Shown piece after piece: positions 1 through 5,008 of a stretch of DNA of 5,365 nucleotides. Made by a program: the position numbers and the translations under genes. Within the stretch, counting starts at the first letter, position 1. Every line of letters starts with the position of its first letter. Under the pieces are notes generated by a model that worked only from the letters and a program-made list of their open reading frames with translations, searched no databases and had not been told where the DNA came from. The stretch lies in the NCBI GenBank assembly GCA_035574455.1, contig DATLYT010000031.1, forward strand, positions 1 to 5,365, in the 5' to 3' direction. The DNA is from DATLYT01 sp035574455 (lineage in GTDB: Bacteria; Bacteroidota; Ignavibacteria; UBA10030).

Positions 1-1436
1 GCCTGCATGAATTTTTCGCCGTAGTTCGTACTGCCGCGGAAGTTCGGGTAGAACACCACCCATCCGTTACTGGCATAAAACTGTCCTGCGTTGCCCCACG
101 ACGCAGGAAATGTCCTGACGTACGCACCCGTCGGTCCACCATGGCCGTAAACAAGGAGCGGGTATGCCTTCCCTTGTTGATAGTCGGCAGGATAGAGCAC
201 AAGCCCCTCGATTTCAAGCCCGTCGTAACTCTTCCAGCGCATGACATCTGCTCTGCCGAGCTTGAGCGAGTCGAGCAACGGGTTAGTGCTCGTCAGTTTC
301 GTTGGTTTCCAGGAGTTGGTTGGTGCGATGTACAGCTCCGGAGCCTGCTGTTCACTCTGTTGTGTGAACGCGACCCACTTTCCATCCCGTGAAAACGATG
401 GCGAGCTCAGGACGAACGCCCCCGTTGTGTGTTGAATGACCTTGCCGGTTTTGATGTCGATGCTGTACAGATGAGACGTGACGCTCTGTGAGGAGGTGAA
501 GTAGATGCGCGAGCCATCCAACGACCAGCGCATGTTGGAAATGGAGGCATCGAAGTGTGCAGAGATGTTTTTTGGAGTTCCCCCGGAAACAGGCAGAAGG
601 TAAAGATGTTGCAAACCGACAGAAACCAGATTGCCTGGGCGAGAGAGATACGCGATCGTTCCACCATCGGGCGACCAGAGGGGAGATGTGTCCGGACCGT
701 CGTTCGTGGTGAGCTTCTTCGCCGAGCTATCGGCAAAGGAATAGACCCACACGTCGGTAAGCGAGCCATCATCCGCCCGCGGCGTGGGGTTGGTAACGAA
801 GACGATGTTGGTTCCGTCCGGCGACCAGCGCGGCTGGCTAACGGTGTAGTCGTTGCCTCTGGTTAATTGTGTGGATTTTTTCGTCGCAACATCGATCACC
901 CAGAGATGCGACATTTTGAACTCTTGGTCGAACCGAAACGCGTCGTCTTTCTCTTTCTTCTTTTTCTCTTCTTGCTCTGTCGGAGGATCTGGCGCTGTAA
1001 AGAGAATCTTCTTGCCATCCGGTGACCATTCGATGGAGGAGGGTGCGGTCTTGTGGTCCGTCAGTTTTTCCGCCTCACCACCCGATGGGGAGATGAGAAA
1101 GATTTGCGTCTTCTCTTCACGTGCAGAGAGGAACGCGATCCTCTTCCCATCCGGAGACCAACGCGGCGAGCTGTCGCTCTTCTTGCTCGTGGTAAGCCGG
1201 ATCGCTTCTCCACCAGCAGCGGGGGCAAGCCAGACGTCCGAGTTGGTCTCACCCGCTTTCAGGTCAACCTCTGTTACCACGTAGGCAACCCAGCGACCAT
1301 CGGGAGAGAGTTGGGGATCGGACACAGACTTCAACGCAAAGATGTCCTCCAGCGTCATTGTTCTTTTCTGAACCTGCGCATGCACGAAGGCGACAGGAAG
1401 AAAGAGGAGAAGAACAAGAATGCGGCGTGTTGTCAT
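1..1436 (-). CDS. S9 family peptidase (prolyl oligopeptidase / acylaminoacyl-peptidase type), secreted, C-terminus beyond window
   Basis: I translated this frame by hand: it stays open for 478 codons from ATG at 1436 to the window edge. Residues 1-20 form a signal peptide (two Arg, a Leu/Val-rich core, then VHA before Gln21). Residues about 40-390 form a PD40/TolB-like beta-propeller, with SPDG-type blade motifs at about 43, 93, 137, 204, 254, 304 (as SLDG) and 349 (as SRDG). A Lys/Glu-rich stretch at 154-165 is a charged insert often seen in this family. The alpha/beta-hydrolase domain starts near 401 and shows HGGP at 432-435 (oxyanion region) and NFRGSTNYGE at 465-474, both family hallmarks. 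The catalytic Ser, Asp and His lie beyond the edge; the family is usually 600-700 residues. The expected role is cleavage of peptides or acyl-amino acids in the periplasm or outside the cell. The start is supported by AAGGAG six bases upstream. Exact substrate cannot be told. Confidence 0.93.
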   Translation of the reverse strand, partial: MTTRRILVLLLFLPVAFVHAQVQKRTMTLEDIFALKSVSDPQLSPDGRWVAYVVTEVDLKAGETNSDVWLAPAAGGEAIRLTTSKKSDSSPRWSPDGKRIAFLSAREEKTQIFLISPSGGEAEKLTDHKTAPSSIEWSPDGKKILFTAPDPPTEQEEKKKKEKDDAFRFDQEFKMSHLWVIDVATKKSTQLTRGNDYTVSQPRWSPDGTNIVFVTNPTPRADDGSLTDVWVYSFADSSAKKLTTNDGPDTSPLWSPDGGTIAYLSRPGNLVSVGLQHLYLLPVSGGTPKNISAHFDASISNMRWSLDGSRIYFTSSQSVTSHLYSIDIKTGKVIQHTTGAFVLSSPSFSRDGKWVAFTQQSEQQAPELYIAPTNSWKPTKLTSTNPLLDSLKLGRADVMRWKSYDGLEIEGLVLYPADYQQGKAYPLLVYGHGGPTGAYVRTFPASWGNAGQFYASNGWVVFYPNFRGSTNYGEKFMQ

Positions 1437-1442
1437 GGGATG

Positions 1443-1448
1443 CTCCTT
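1443..1448 (-). promoter_or_regulatory. Shine-Dalgarno site of the S9 peptidase gene
   Basis: Read on the minus strand this is AAGGAG, followed by six bases (CATCCC) and the ATG at 1436. It fixes the start at the codon that gives a complete signal peptide. Confidence 0.8.
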
Positions 1449-1459
1449 GATGAATAGTT

Positions 1460-1482
1460 GCTCGGTGAGGACACCTCGCAAA
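1460..1482 (+). repeat. Type I REP-like element, copy A, in the S9 peptidase leader
   Basis: The sequence begins GCTCGGTGAGG and ends ACACCTCGCAAA. It matches the copy at 2330-2351 except for one gap and one substitution. GGTG/CACC can pair around the loop AGGA, giving a short hairpin on either strand. It lies 12 bases upstream of the S9 Shine-Dalgarno site and downstream of the candidate promoter, so it would be transcribed in the 5' leader. It has no adjoining type II partner on its left and so looks like a solo copy. Confidence 0.75.
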
Positions 1483-1489
1483 GTAAAGA

Positions 1490-1522
1490 ATTGTAGTATA
1501 TAGTGCCTTGATACCCAACCAA
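1490..1522 (-). promoter_or_regulatory. Candidate sigma-70-like promoter for the S9 peptidase gene
   Basis: On the minus strand, TTGGGT (1518-1513) is followed after 17 bases by TACAAT (1495-1490). An overlapping alternative is TTGGTT (1522-1517), 16 bases, then TATACT (1500-1495). The -10 boxes match the consensus at 5 of 6 positions; the -35 boxes match at only 3 of 6. The expected start of transcription is near 1482, so the leader would begin at or inside type I repeat A. This rests on pattern only; if the organism uses other promoter rules the call fails. Confidence 0.3.
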
Positions 1523-1527
1523 TGGGA

Positions 1528-1560
1528 GTTATCAAAGATCTCTCGACTGTGACACTCCAA
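1528..1560 (+). repeat. Type II REP-like element, diverged copy G (left end of the 1528-1627 module)
   Basis: It starts GTTATCAAAGATCTC and runs through GACTGTGACACTC. Over the first 30 bases it matches the type II copy at 2413 at 21 positions (counted by hand), with eight of nine differences being transitions. The hairpin seen in the other type II copies is degraded here. It is followed about 43 bases later by a type I copy, as in the 2413-2510 module. Confidence 0.5.
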
Positions 1561-1603
1561 ACCTTCCGTGTAAAGGAGACCACCCTTTCACCCACCACAG
1601 ATT

Positions 1604-1626
1604 CCTCGGATAGGGCGCCTCACAAA
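1604..1626 (+). repeat. Type I REP-like element, diverged copy F (right end of the 1528-1627 module)
   Basis: Ungapped comparison with copy A at 1460-1482 gives 17 matches of 23 by hand, including the CTCGG start and the CCTC.CAAA end. The GGTG/CACC stem is lost, so it is probably an old copy. The upstream flank (ACCACCCTTTC at 1580-1590) also resembles the flank of copy E (ACCACTCTTTC at 2466-2476), which supports common origin beyond the repeat itself. Confidence 0.5.
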
Positions 1627-1657
1627 CAACGTGGGTTCTAAAGCGTTGCCTCAAACC

Positions 1658-1697
1658 CAACTGGGACAATCCCAGTTGTCAACAATCCCAGTTGTCG
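1658..1697 (+). repeat. Perfect 9-bp inverted repeat and 16-bp tandem duplication beside the type II element
   Basis: CAACTGGGA at 1658-1666 and TCCCAGTTG at 1670-1678 form a perfect 9-bp stem with a three-base loop. Overlapping it, the 16-base unit ACAATCCCAGTTGTCA (1666-1681) repeats as 1682-1697 with one difference in the last base. The second unit runs into type II copy B, and the other type II copies show a similar AAT...GTT.TC start, so the duplication may be of the outer edge of that element. The hairpin lies about 78 bases downstream of the transposase stop, but only a short T run follows it on the minus strand. As a terminator it is weak. Confidence 0.75.
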
Positions 1698-1724
1698 AAG
1701 GTCTCCTGACCGAGACATTCCCAA
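1691..1724 (+). repeat. Type II REP-like element, copy B (downstream flank of the transposase gene)
   Basis: It starts GTTGTCGAAGGTCTCC and ends CGAGACATTCCCAA. It differs from the copy at 2413-2446 at five of 34 positions, all transitions. Possible folds are GGTC/GACC around TCCT, or GTC and AGG pairing with CCT and GAC with a two-base bulge, which resembles the bulged stems of REP sequences. Its reverse complement (TCTCGGTCAGGAGACCT) resembles type I, so types I and II look like one palindrome in opposite orientations. Confidence 0.75.
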
Positions 1725-1755
1725 GCAACACAATCAGACCATCGTTGAAGACCTT

Positions 1756-2328
1756 TTACTTGAGCTGCTTGCCCAATTCAAACCAGACCTGGCGAATATC
1801 TGTCACGGGGATGACGGGAGCTTCACCTCTATCATAAAACCGAGCGGAAGAGTACTTGTACTCTGCACGGTCTTTCACTAATTGCCAACCTTTGTTGCAT
1901 GGGTTATTGTGGATATACTCCAGTACACTTAGCAAATAGGATTCAGAAAGTACTGCCTTTGCAATGGCGTCTTCCCACACAAGATGTTTCCTGTCGGTTT
2001 TCTGTTTCGCATGAAGCTGAAAGAATTGAAGCTGCTCTTGTCTTCTTGACACAGATAGCTGTTCAACGATTTTATGGGCTGAATATTTGTGAAGCTCTCC
2101 CATCTGCTTTTCGATTGCTACTGTCTGAGCGGTTTGAATGAGTGCGTGTAAATGGTTTGGCATAAGACAAAAGGCGTAGATGTTCCAGAGTTTCTTCTGC
2201 GCATAGAAGGCCAACGCATTCAACGGGATCATCGCCAAGTCATCCTCAAAGAAAATTGACCTGTGTGCCGTTATGCGAGAAGTTACGAAATACAAACGCA
2301 GCTCTGTGGGAAATGGCTTGTATTTCAT
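1756..2328 (-). CDS. REP-associated tyrosine transposase (RAYT; Y1/HUH transposase, TnpA_REP-like)
   Basis: About 190 residues from ATG at 2328. It has the single-domain layout of the IS200-like Y1 transposases. YFVTSRI (13-19) is the first strand, and MPNHLHALI (57-65) carries the HUH histidines H59 and H61. LEYIHNNP (136-143) holds the likely catalytic Tyr138, matched from memory to Tyr115 of the E. coli REP transposase. YKYSSARFYDRG (157-168) is the usual C-terminal signature. All key residues are present and the frame is unbroken, so it may be active. Family members nick and join single-stranded REP/BIME DNA; they are usually domesticated singletons. The frame continues up to a GTG at 2361, but those 11 codons lie inside a type I repeat, so I prefer the ATG. 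Two rows of the gene are 43-45% GC against 53-63% in rows from its neighbours, suggesting transfer. Confidence 0.88.
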   Translation of the reverse strand: MKYKPFPTELRLYFVTSRITAHRSIFFEDDLAMIPLNALAFYAQKKLWNIYAFCLMPNHLHALIQTAQTVAIEKQMGELHKYSAHKIVEQLSVSRRQEQLQFFQLHAKQKTDRKHLVWEDAIAKAVLSESYLLSVLEYIHNNPCNKGWQLVKDRAEYKYSSARFYDRGEAPVIPVTDIRQVWFELGKQLK

Positions 2329-2329
2329 G

Positions 2330-2351
2330 GCTCGGTGAAACACCTCGCAAA
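2330..2351 (+). repeat. Type I REP-like element, copy C, overlapping the transposase leader
   Basis: GCTCGGTGAAACACCTCGCAAA on the plus strand; GGTG and CACC can pair around AAA. It ends one base before the preferred ATG of the transposase (2328). On the minus strand its GAGGTG is the only Shine-Dalgarno-like sequence near that ATG (12 bases away, rather long), and it forms one arm of the hairpin. The element may therefore influence translation of the gene whose product probably recognises it. Confidence 0.8.
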
Positions 2352-2412
2352 CAGATAGCACCTTAAAACTGAGAGAGTGTTACGGCAAAATTTTTAACAG
2401 ACAGAAAATTCC

Positions 2413-2446
2413 GTTGTCGGAGGCCTCCCGACCGAGACATTCTTAA
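2413..2446 (+). repeat. Type II REP-like element, copy D (left end of the 2413-2510 module)
   Basis: It starts GTTGTCGGAGGCCTCC and ends CGAGACATTCTTAA, 29 of 34 identical to copy B. GTCGG at 2416-2420 (read from the T-G-T-C-G-G start) pairs with CCGAC, leaving a seven-base loop AGGCCTC. Together with type I copy E it bounds a gene-less segment. Confidence 0.75.
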
Positions 2447-2488
2447 GACAACCATGGGTAGGGAAACCACTCTTTCTTCCTAATGGCC

Positions 2489-2510
2489 GCTCGGTGAGAC
2501 ACTGCACAAC
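2489..2510 (+). repeat. Type I REP-like element, copy E (right end of the 2413-2510 module)
   Basis: GCTCGGTGAGACACTGCACAAC: the first half equals copies A and C, while the second half has drifted (ACTGCACAA for ACCTCGCAA). A stem of GGTG with CACT (one G-T pair) around AGA remains possible. The bases after it (CTAAGAAT) resemble those after copy A (GTAAAGAAT), so the true element may run a few bases further. Confidence 0.65.
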
Positions 2511-2511
2511 T

Positions 2512-2540
2512 AAGAATAGACAGTCTGTCTGAGAATTCTT
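2512..2540. repeat. Interrupted inverted repeat just downstream of the serine hydrolase gene
   Basis: AAGAAT-AGACAG-T-CTGTCT-GAGA-ATTCTT gives two arms of 12 bases, with a four-base interruption on one side and a single central base. It lies 15-43 bases past the stop at 2555, where a terminator for the operon would be expected. It has no T run on the minus strand and the tight centre would open in a hairpin, so a terminator role is only possible. It may equally be part of the repeat cluster. Confidence 0.5.
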
Positions 2541-2554
2541 GAGGGATCTATGGC

Positions 2555-3676
2555 CTATTTCCCTTTCAACACAATGTCTGCTATCTCTCGCGCAAGATTC
2601 ATCAGCCCCGCGCCCTCTAAGTTGCTCATCAGCACAACGGCAAATTTTTTCTCGGGCAGCATATACAATAACGTGCTGACGCGCTGCTGTCCGCCGCTGT
2701 GGTAGATTTCCTTCTCGCCGTTCCGTTCGTTCACAAACCAACCAAGTCCGTACGAGACGTTCGGATTGTTTGGATTGTTCGGATTTACTCGAATTCTTTG
2801 CCCGTTGCTGAGTTTCTGCGGCGTGAACATCTGCTGCGTCGTTTCGGGCTTGAGGAGTTTATGGGTCTGAACAGCAATGGCAAATTTCGCAAGATCTTCC
2901 ACAGTCGAGACAAACCCACCGCCCGGAATTTTGTAGCTCGTGTTGGCGAGCTCCGAGTTTTTCAACTCTCCGCTCTGTGTTTTTCGATAGCCGTACGCGC
3001 GGTTGTAGATAATGTCATAAACATTGTCGTCTCGGGCGCGATCCATCCCCGCGGGCTTAAAAATCTGTTCCCGCGTATATTCGATGAACGACTTGCCCGA
3101 CGCTCCCTCCACCACAACACCCAACAAATTGTAGCCGTACGTCGAGTAGGAGTATCGTGTGCCGGGCTGGAAGAGCAACGAGTCGTCTTTGAAGATACTC
3201 AACCCCTCGGTCAAGGAATTATACTGCTTTGTGATATTGATTTCGTCTCCCCGATAATGCCGAACGCCGCCGGTGTGGCTGAGGAGGTGCCTTGGGGCTA
3301 ATAGCCACGGCTTCTGCGGATAGCTCGGGACATACCTTTGCACTGGCGCATCGAGGTCGAGCTTCTTCTGCTCGACAAGCTGCATCACTGCTACGGCCGT
3401 GATGGGCTTGGAAATGGAGCCGAGACGATACACTGTTGAGGCTTTGGCGGGGACAAAGTTTTCGAGATCTGAAAAGCCGAAGCCGTTCGACCAGCGTAGT
3501 TGATGGTCTGTGACAATCGCGGCGGACATGCCGGGGATGTTTTGCCTTGCCATCTCGCTTGTGATGGCCCGTTCGACTTTTTCGACCGTTGCCGCCGGAA
3601 GGTGCGTGGACTGTTGGGCGGAAAGTTGAACCCAGACCAGCACAAGCCACCACCCGAGAGATATAACTCTGCTCAT
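2555..3676 (-). CDS. LACTB-like serine hydrolase (class C beta-lactamase / penicillin-binding protein fold), secreted
   Basis: 373 residues, the normal size for the beta-lactamase-related family. Residues 1-20 are a signal peptide (Trp/Leu/Val-rich, LSA before Gln21). The nucleophile motif is SISK at 87-90 (Ser87, Lys90). HLLSHTGG lies at 130-137, and YST at 177-179 fills the place of the class C YxN. GGGFVSTVEDLAKF lies at 252-265, and HSGG at 326-329 fills the place of KTG. The segments SISKPITAVAVMQL, VQRYVPSYPQK, SHTGGVRHY, YSTYGYNLLG and YNRAYGYRK resemble mammalian mitochondrial LACTB, recalled from memory, more than AmpC. A peptidase or esterase role on peptides is more likely than antibiotic resistance. 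The start has AAGGA six bases upstream. It lies 40 bases after the M20 gene and is probably the last gene of that operon. A 9-base triplet repeat encodes an Asn/Pro run at 298-306. Confidence 0.92.
   Translation of the reverse strand: MSRVISLGWWLVLVWVQLSAQQSTHLPAATVEKVERAITSEMARQNIPGMSAAIVTDHQLRWSNGFGFSDLENFVPAKASTVYRLGSISKPITAVAVMQLVEQKKLDLDAPVQRYVPSYPQKPWLLAPRHLLSHTGGVRHYRGDEINITKQYNSLTEGLSIFKDDSLLFQPGTRYSYSTYGYNLLGVVVEGASGKSFIEYTREQIFKPAGMDRARDDNVYDIIYNRAYGYRKTQSGELKNSELANTSYKIPGGGFVSTVEDLAKFAIAVQTHKLLKPETTQQMFTPQKLSNGQRIRVNPNNPNNPNVSYGLGWFVNERNGEKEIYHSGGQQRVSTLLYMLPEKKFAVVLMSNLEGAGLMNLAREIADIVLKGK
2760..2786 (-). repeat. Three tandem 9-base units inside the serine hydrolase gene
   Basis: On the plus strand the units are TTCGGATTG, TTTGGATTG and TTCGGATTT; on the coding strand they give Asn-Pro-Asn three times, between the domain body and the last strand motif. 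Unit length keeps the frame, so copy number could vary without breaking the gene. It probably lies in a surface loop. Confidence 0.8.
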
Positions 3677-3682
3677 TGTTAT

Positions 3683-3687
3683 TCCTT
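3683..3687 (-). promoter_or_regulatory. Shine-Dalgarno site of the LACTB-like gene
   Basis: AAGGA on the minus strand, with six bases to the ATG at 3676. I see no promoter in the 40-base gap to the M20 gene, so transcription probably comes from upstream. Confidence 0.7.
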
Positions 3688-3716
3688 TTCAACCTGTTTA
3701 CGCTTACAATTTTCTC

Positions 3717-4823
3717 TTATTGCACACCGACGATTCCCAATGCAATCAGCAGCGCGCGCTGAGTACCGAGATGGCTGTTCGTCGCATCGAACTGTTCGTC
3801 CAGCGAGTGCGCGCCGCGACCTTCTCCACCGCCGTCAATGGTGATGGCGGGAATGCCAAGGCTGATCGGGATGTTGGAGTCGGTACTGCCGGAAGTAAGG
3901 CGCGATTTGATGCCAAGTGCGGAATCGGCAGCGAGGGCGATGCGTACGATCGGCGCATCAGGAGCCTGCTCGCCTGTTGGTCGTTGGCCGATAAGCTTCA
4001 CGTCGGCCGTGAGCTTGGAGCGGTGATTCCAGAACGCGTTCTCCTCATCGACTGCCTGTTGCACGGCGGCTTTGAATTTCGCATCCACCTTCGCCAGCTC
4101 TGCCGCGCTTTCCGACCGCATATCCACTTCCATCCACGCCGTGTGGGCAATGGAGTTAACCGAGGTGCCGCCTTCTATCCTGCCGACGTTAAACGTTGTC
4201 TTCGGTTGCCTCGGCACCTCGAAGCGCGAAATCTTCTCGATCGCTCTGCCGAGCGCGTGGATCGGATTCGGCAGCCCGAAGGCGCCGTAACTGTGCCCGC
4301 CGGGACCTTTGATCGTCACCTTATAGCGATTGCTGCCCACTGCGCGGTTGGTAATGTCGAGACCGGTTCCATCGATGGAAATGAAGTGCGTAACTCTGTC
4401 CTTCAGCTCTTTCGCAAAGAGATGCCGTACGCCGCGCAGATCGCCCAGACCCTCTTCACCCACCGTCGCCACAAAGATGATGGTGCCTCGCGTGGCGATC
4501 TTCTTCTCCTGCAACGCTCGAATCACCGCTAACATGACCGTCAGCCCGCGACAATCATCGCCGATGCCGGGACCTTTCAGGATTGAGCCGGTGCGCGTGA
4601 CCTTCACGTCGGTGTCTTCAGGAAAAACCGTGTCCAGATGTGCTGAAAGCACCAGTGCGGGGTTGGCGCTCTCCCCCGGCCGCTCGCCGATGACGTTGCC
4701 TTCTGCATCGATACGGACATTCTTCAACCCAAGCTCAACAAACCGCTTCCGAAAATACTCCGCTCGCTTCTGCTCCTTGAACGGCGGCGCGGGGATTTCA
4801 CAGATCGTCACTTGCTCGTTCAC
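3717..4823 (-). CDS. M20 family metallopeptidase (peptidase T / M20B-like); natural N-terminus probably at 4961 but cut by an in-frame TAA
   Basis: From the GTG at 4823 this is 368 residues with the complete di-metal site of the family. HLDT at 62-65 gives His62 and Asp64. GIGDD at 86-90 gives the bridging Asp, probably Asp89. GEEG at 122-125 gives base Glu123 and ligand Glu124. SIDG at 149-152 gives Asp151. GAHSLDE at 337-343 gives the last His339. GPGGHSYG at 173-180 opens the lid/dimer domain. Such enzymes release amino acids from small peptides. The same frame continues upstream for 25 more codons without ATG, GTG or TTG; these read as a normal family N-terminal helix (RIRETLEYLKSIEPET). 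It then meets TAA at 4901-4899, with a signal peptide in frame beyond it. The GTG has only GGAG three bases away, too close for good initiation. If real, the stop would leave a cytoplasmic or absent protein. Family call is firm; the start is not. Confidence 0.85.
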   Translation of the reverse strand: MNEQVTICEIPAPPFKEQKRAEYFRKRFVELGLKNVRIDAEGNVIGERPGESANPALVLSAHLDTVFPEDTDVKVTRTGSILKGPGIGDDCRGLTVMLAVIRALQEKKIATRGTIIFVATVGEEGLGDLRGVRHLFAKELKDRVTHFISIDGTGLDITNRAVGSNRYKVTIKGPGGHSYGAFGLPNPIHALGRAIEKISRFEVPRQPKTTFNVGRIEGGTSVNSIAHTAWMEVDMRSESAAELAKVDAKFKAAVQQAVDEENAFWNHRSKLTADVKLIGQRPTGEQAPDAPIVRIALAADSALGIKSRLTSGSTDSNIPISLGIPAITIDGGGEGRGAHSLDEQFDATNSHLGTQRALLIALGIVGVQ

Positions 4824-4898
4824 CGTCTCCGGCTCGATGGATTTCAGGTACTCCAGCGTTTCCCGAATGCGCGGAGTAATGGTAACTTGCGAGAGTAC

Positions 4899-4961
4899 TT
4901 AAGATGCATACAATACGGTAAGAACAACGATCAAGAACAACAAGCGAGCGATGTATTTCAT
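4899..4961 (-). pseudogene. Detached signal-peptide segment of the M20 peptidase, ending in an ochre codon
   Basis: ATG at 4961 opens 20 codons (MKYIARLLFL then IVVLTVLYAS) followed by TAA. This is a textbook signal peptide: one Lys and one Arg, a long hydrophobic core, and small residues at the end. GAGGA stands four bases upstream of the ATG. The TAA is in the same frame as the M20 enzyme, and the next codons read VLSQVTITPR. CAA (Gln) to TAA is one change, and Gln after Ser would suit a cleavage site. I read it as the true start of the M20 gene, 414 codons if the stop is counted as a residue. A free 20-residue leader peptide is less likely. Confidence 0.7.
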
Positions 4962-4965
4962 TCTT

Positions 4966-4970
4966 TCCTC
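4966..4970 (-). promoter_or_regulatory. Shine-Dalgarno site ahead of the M20 signal-peptide ATG
   Basis: GAGGA on the minus strand, then AAGA and the ATG at 4961. A strong site here, but not at the GTG at 4823, argues that translation begins at 4961 and so runs into the TAA. Confidence 0.65.
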
Positions 4971-5008
4971 TTTTTTCGTGTTTCTACGTCAGTTGGTCTA
5001 TTCAATGA

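Larger units (their letters stand above)
1528..2510. mobile_element. RAYT locus: transposase unit flanked by two gene-less modules with the same ends
   Basis: From left to right: type II (1528) - type I (1604); type II (1691) - transposase gene - type I (2330); type II (2413) - type I (2489). The central unit contains the gene. The outer two are about 99 bases each and share their repeat ends and part of their spacer (ACCACYCTTTC). RAYT genes are known to be flanked by REP pairs in inverted orientation (BIMEs), and this layout fits that. Treating the outer modules as non-autonomous derivatives is inference; target-site features were not found. Outer limits are uncertain, because the tail of copy E resembles copy A for several bases past 2510. 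Confidence 0.6.

Noticed and set aside
407..1252. Several open frames of 60-140 codons on both strands in the left part
   Set aside because: They lie within the continuous S9 peptidase frame, which has a signal peptide, propeller repeats and catalytic-domain motifs; the others have low-complexity Arg/Ser-rich translations.
1631..1837. Plus-strand open frame of 68 codons running through the repeats into the transposase gene
   Set aside because: It is formed by the REP-like repeats and the antisense of the transposase C-terminus, with no RBS or recognisable product.
2362..2400. Promoter for the transposase gene with TTGCCG at 2383-2388 on the minus strand
   Set aside because: No acceptable -10 box stands 16-18 bases away, and the AT-rich stretch at 2387-2396 lies on the wrong side.
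1460..2510. CRISPR array
   Set aside because: The repeats are imperfect, in two orientations and unevenly spaced, one spacing contains a gene, and no cas gene is present.
2699..3301. Plus-strand open frame of 200 codons opposite the LACTB-like gene
   Set aside because: No motif or RBS is seen, and the minus frame encodes a complete enzyme with catalytic motifs across this stretch.
2555..3676. Antibiotic-resistance beta-lactamase
   Set aside because: The YxN and KTG positions hold YST and HSG, and the flanking motifs follow LACTB and peptidase-like relatives, so resistance cannot be claimed.
3720..4532. Long plus-strand open frame (270 codons) opposite the M20 gene
   Set aside because: It mirrors the codons of the M20 enzyme on the other strand, is Arg/His-rich without any recognisable domain, and the minus frame has all family motifs.
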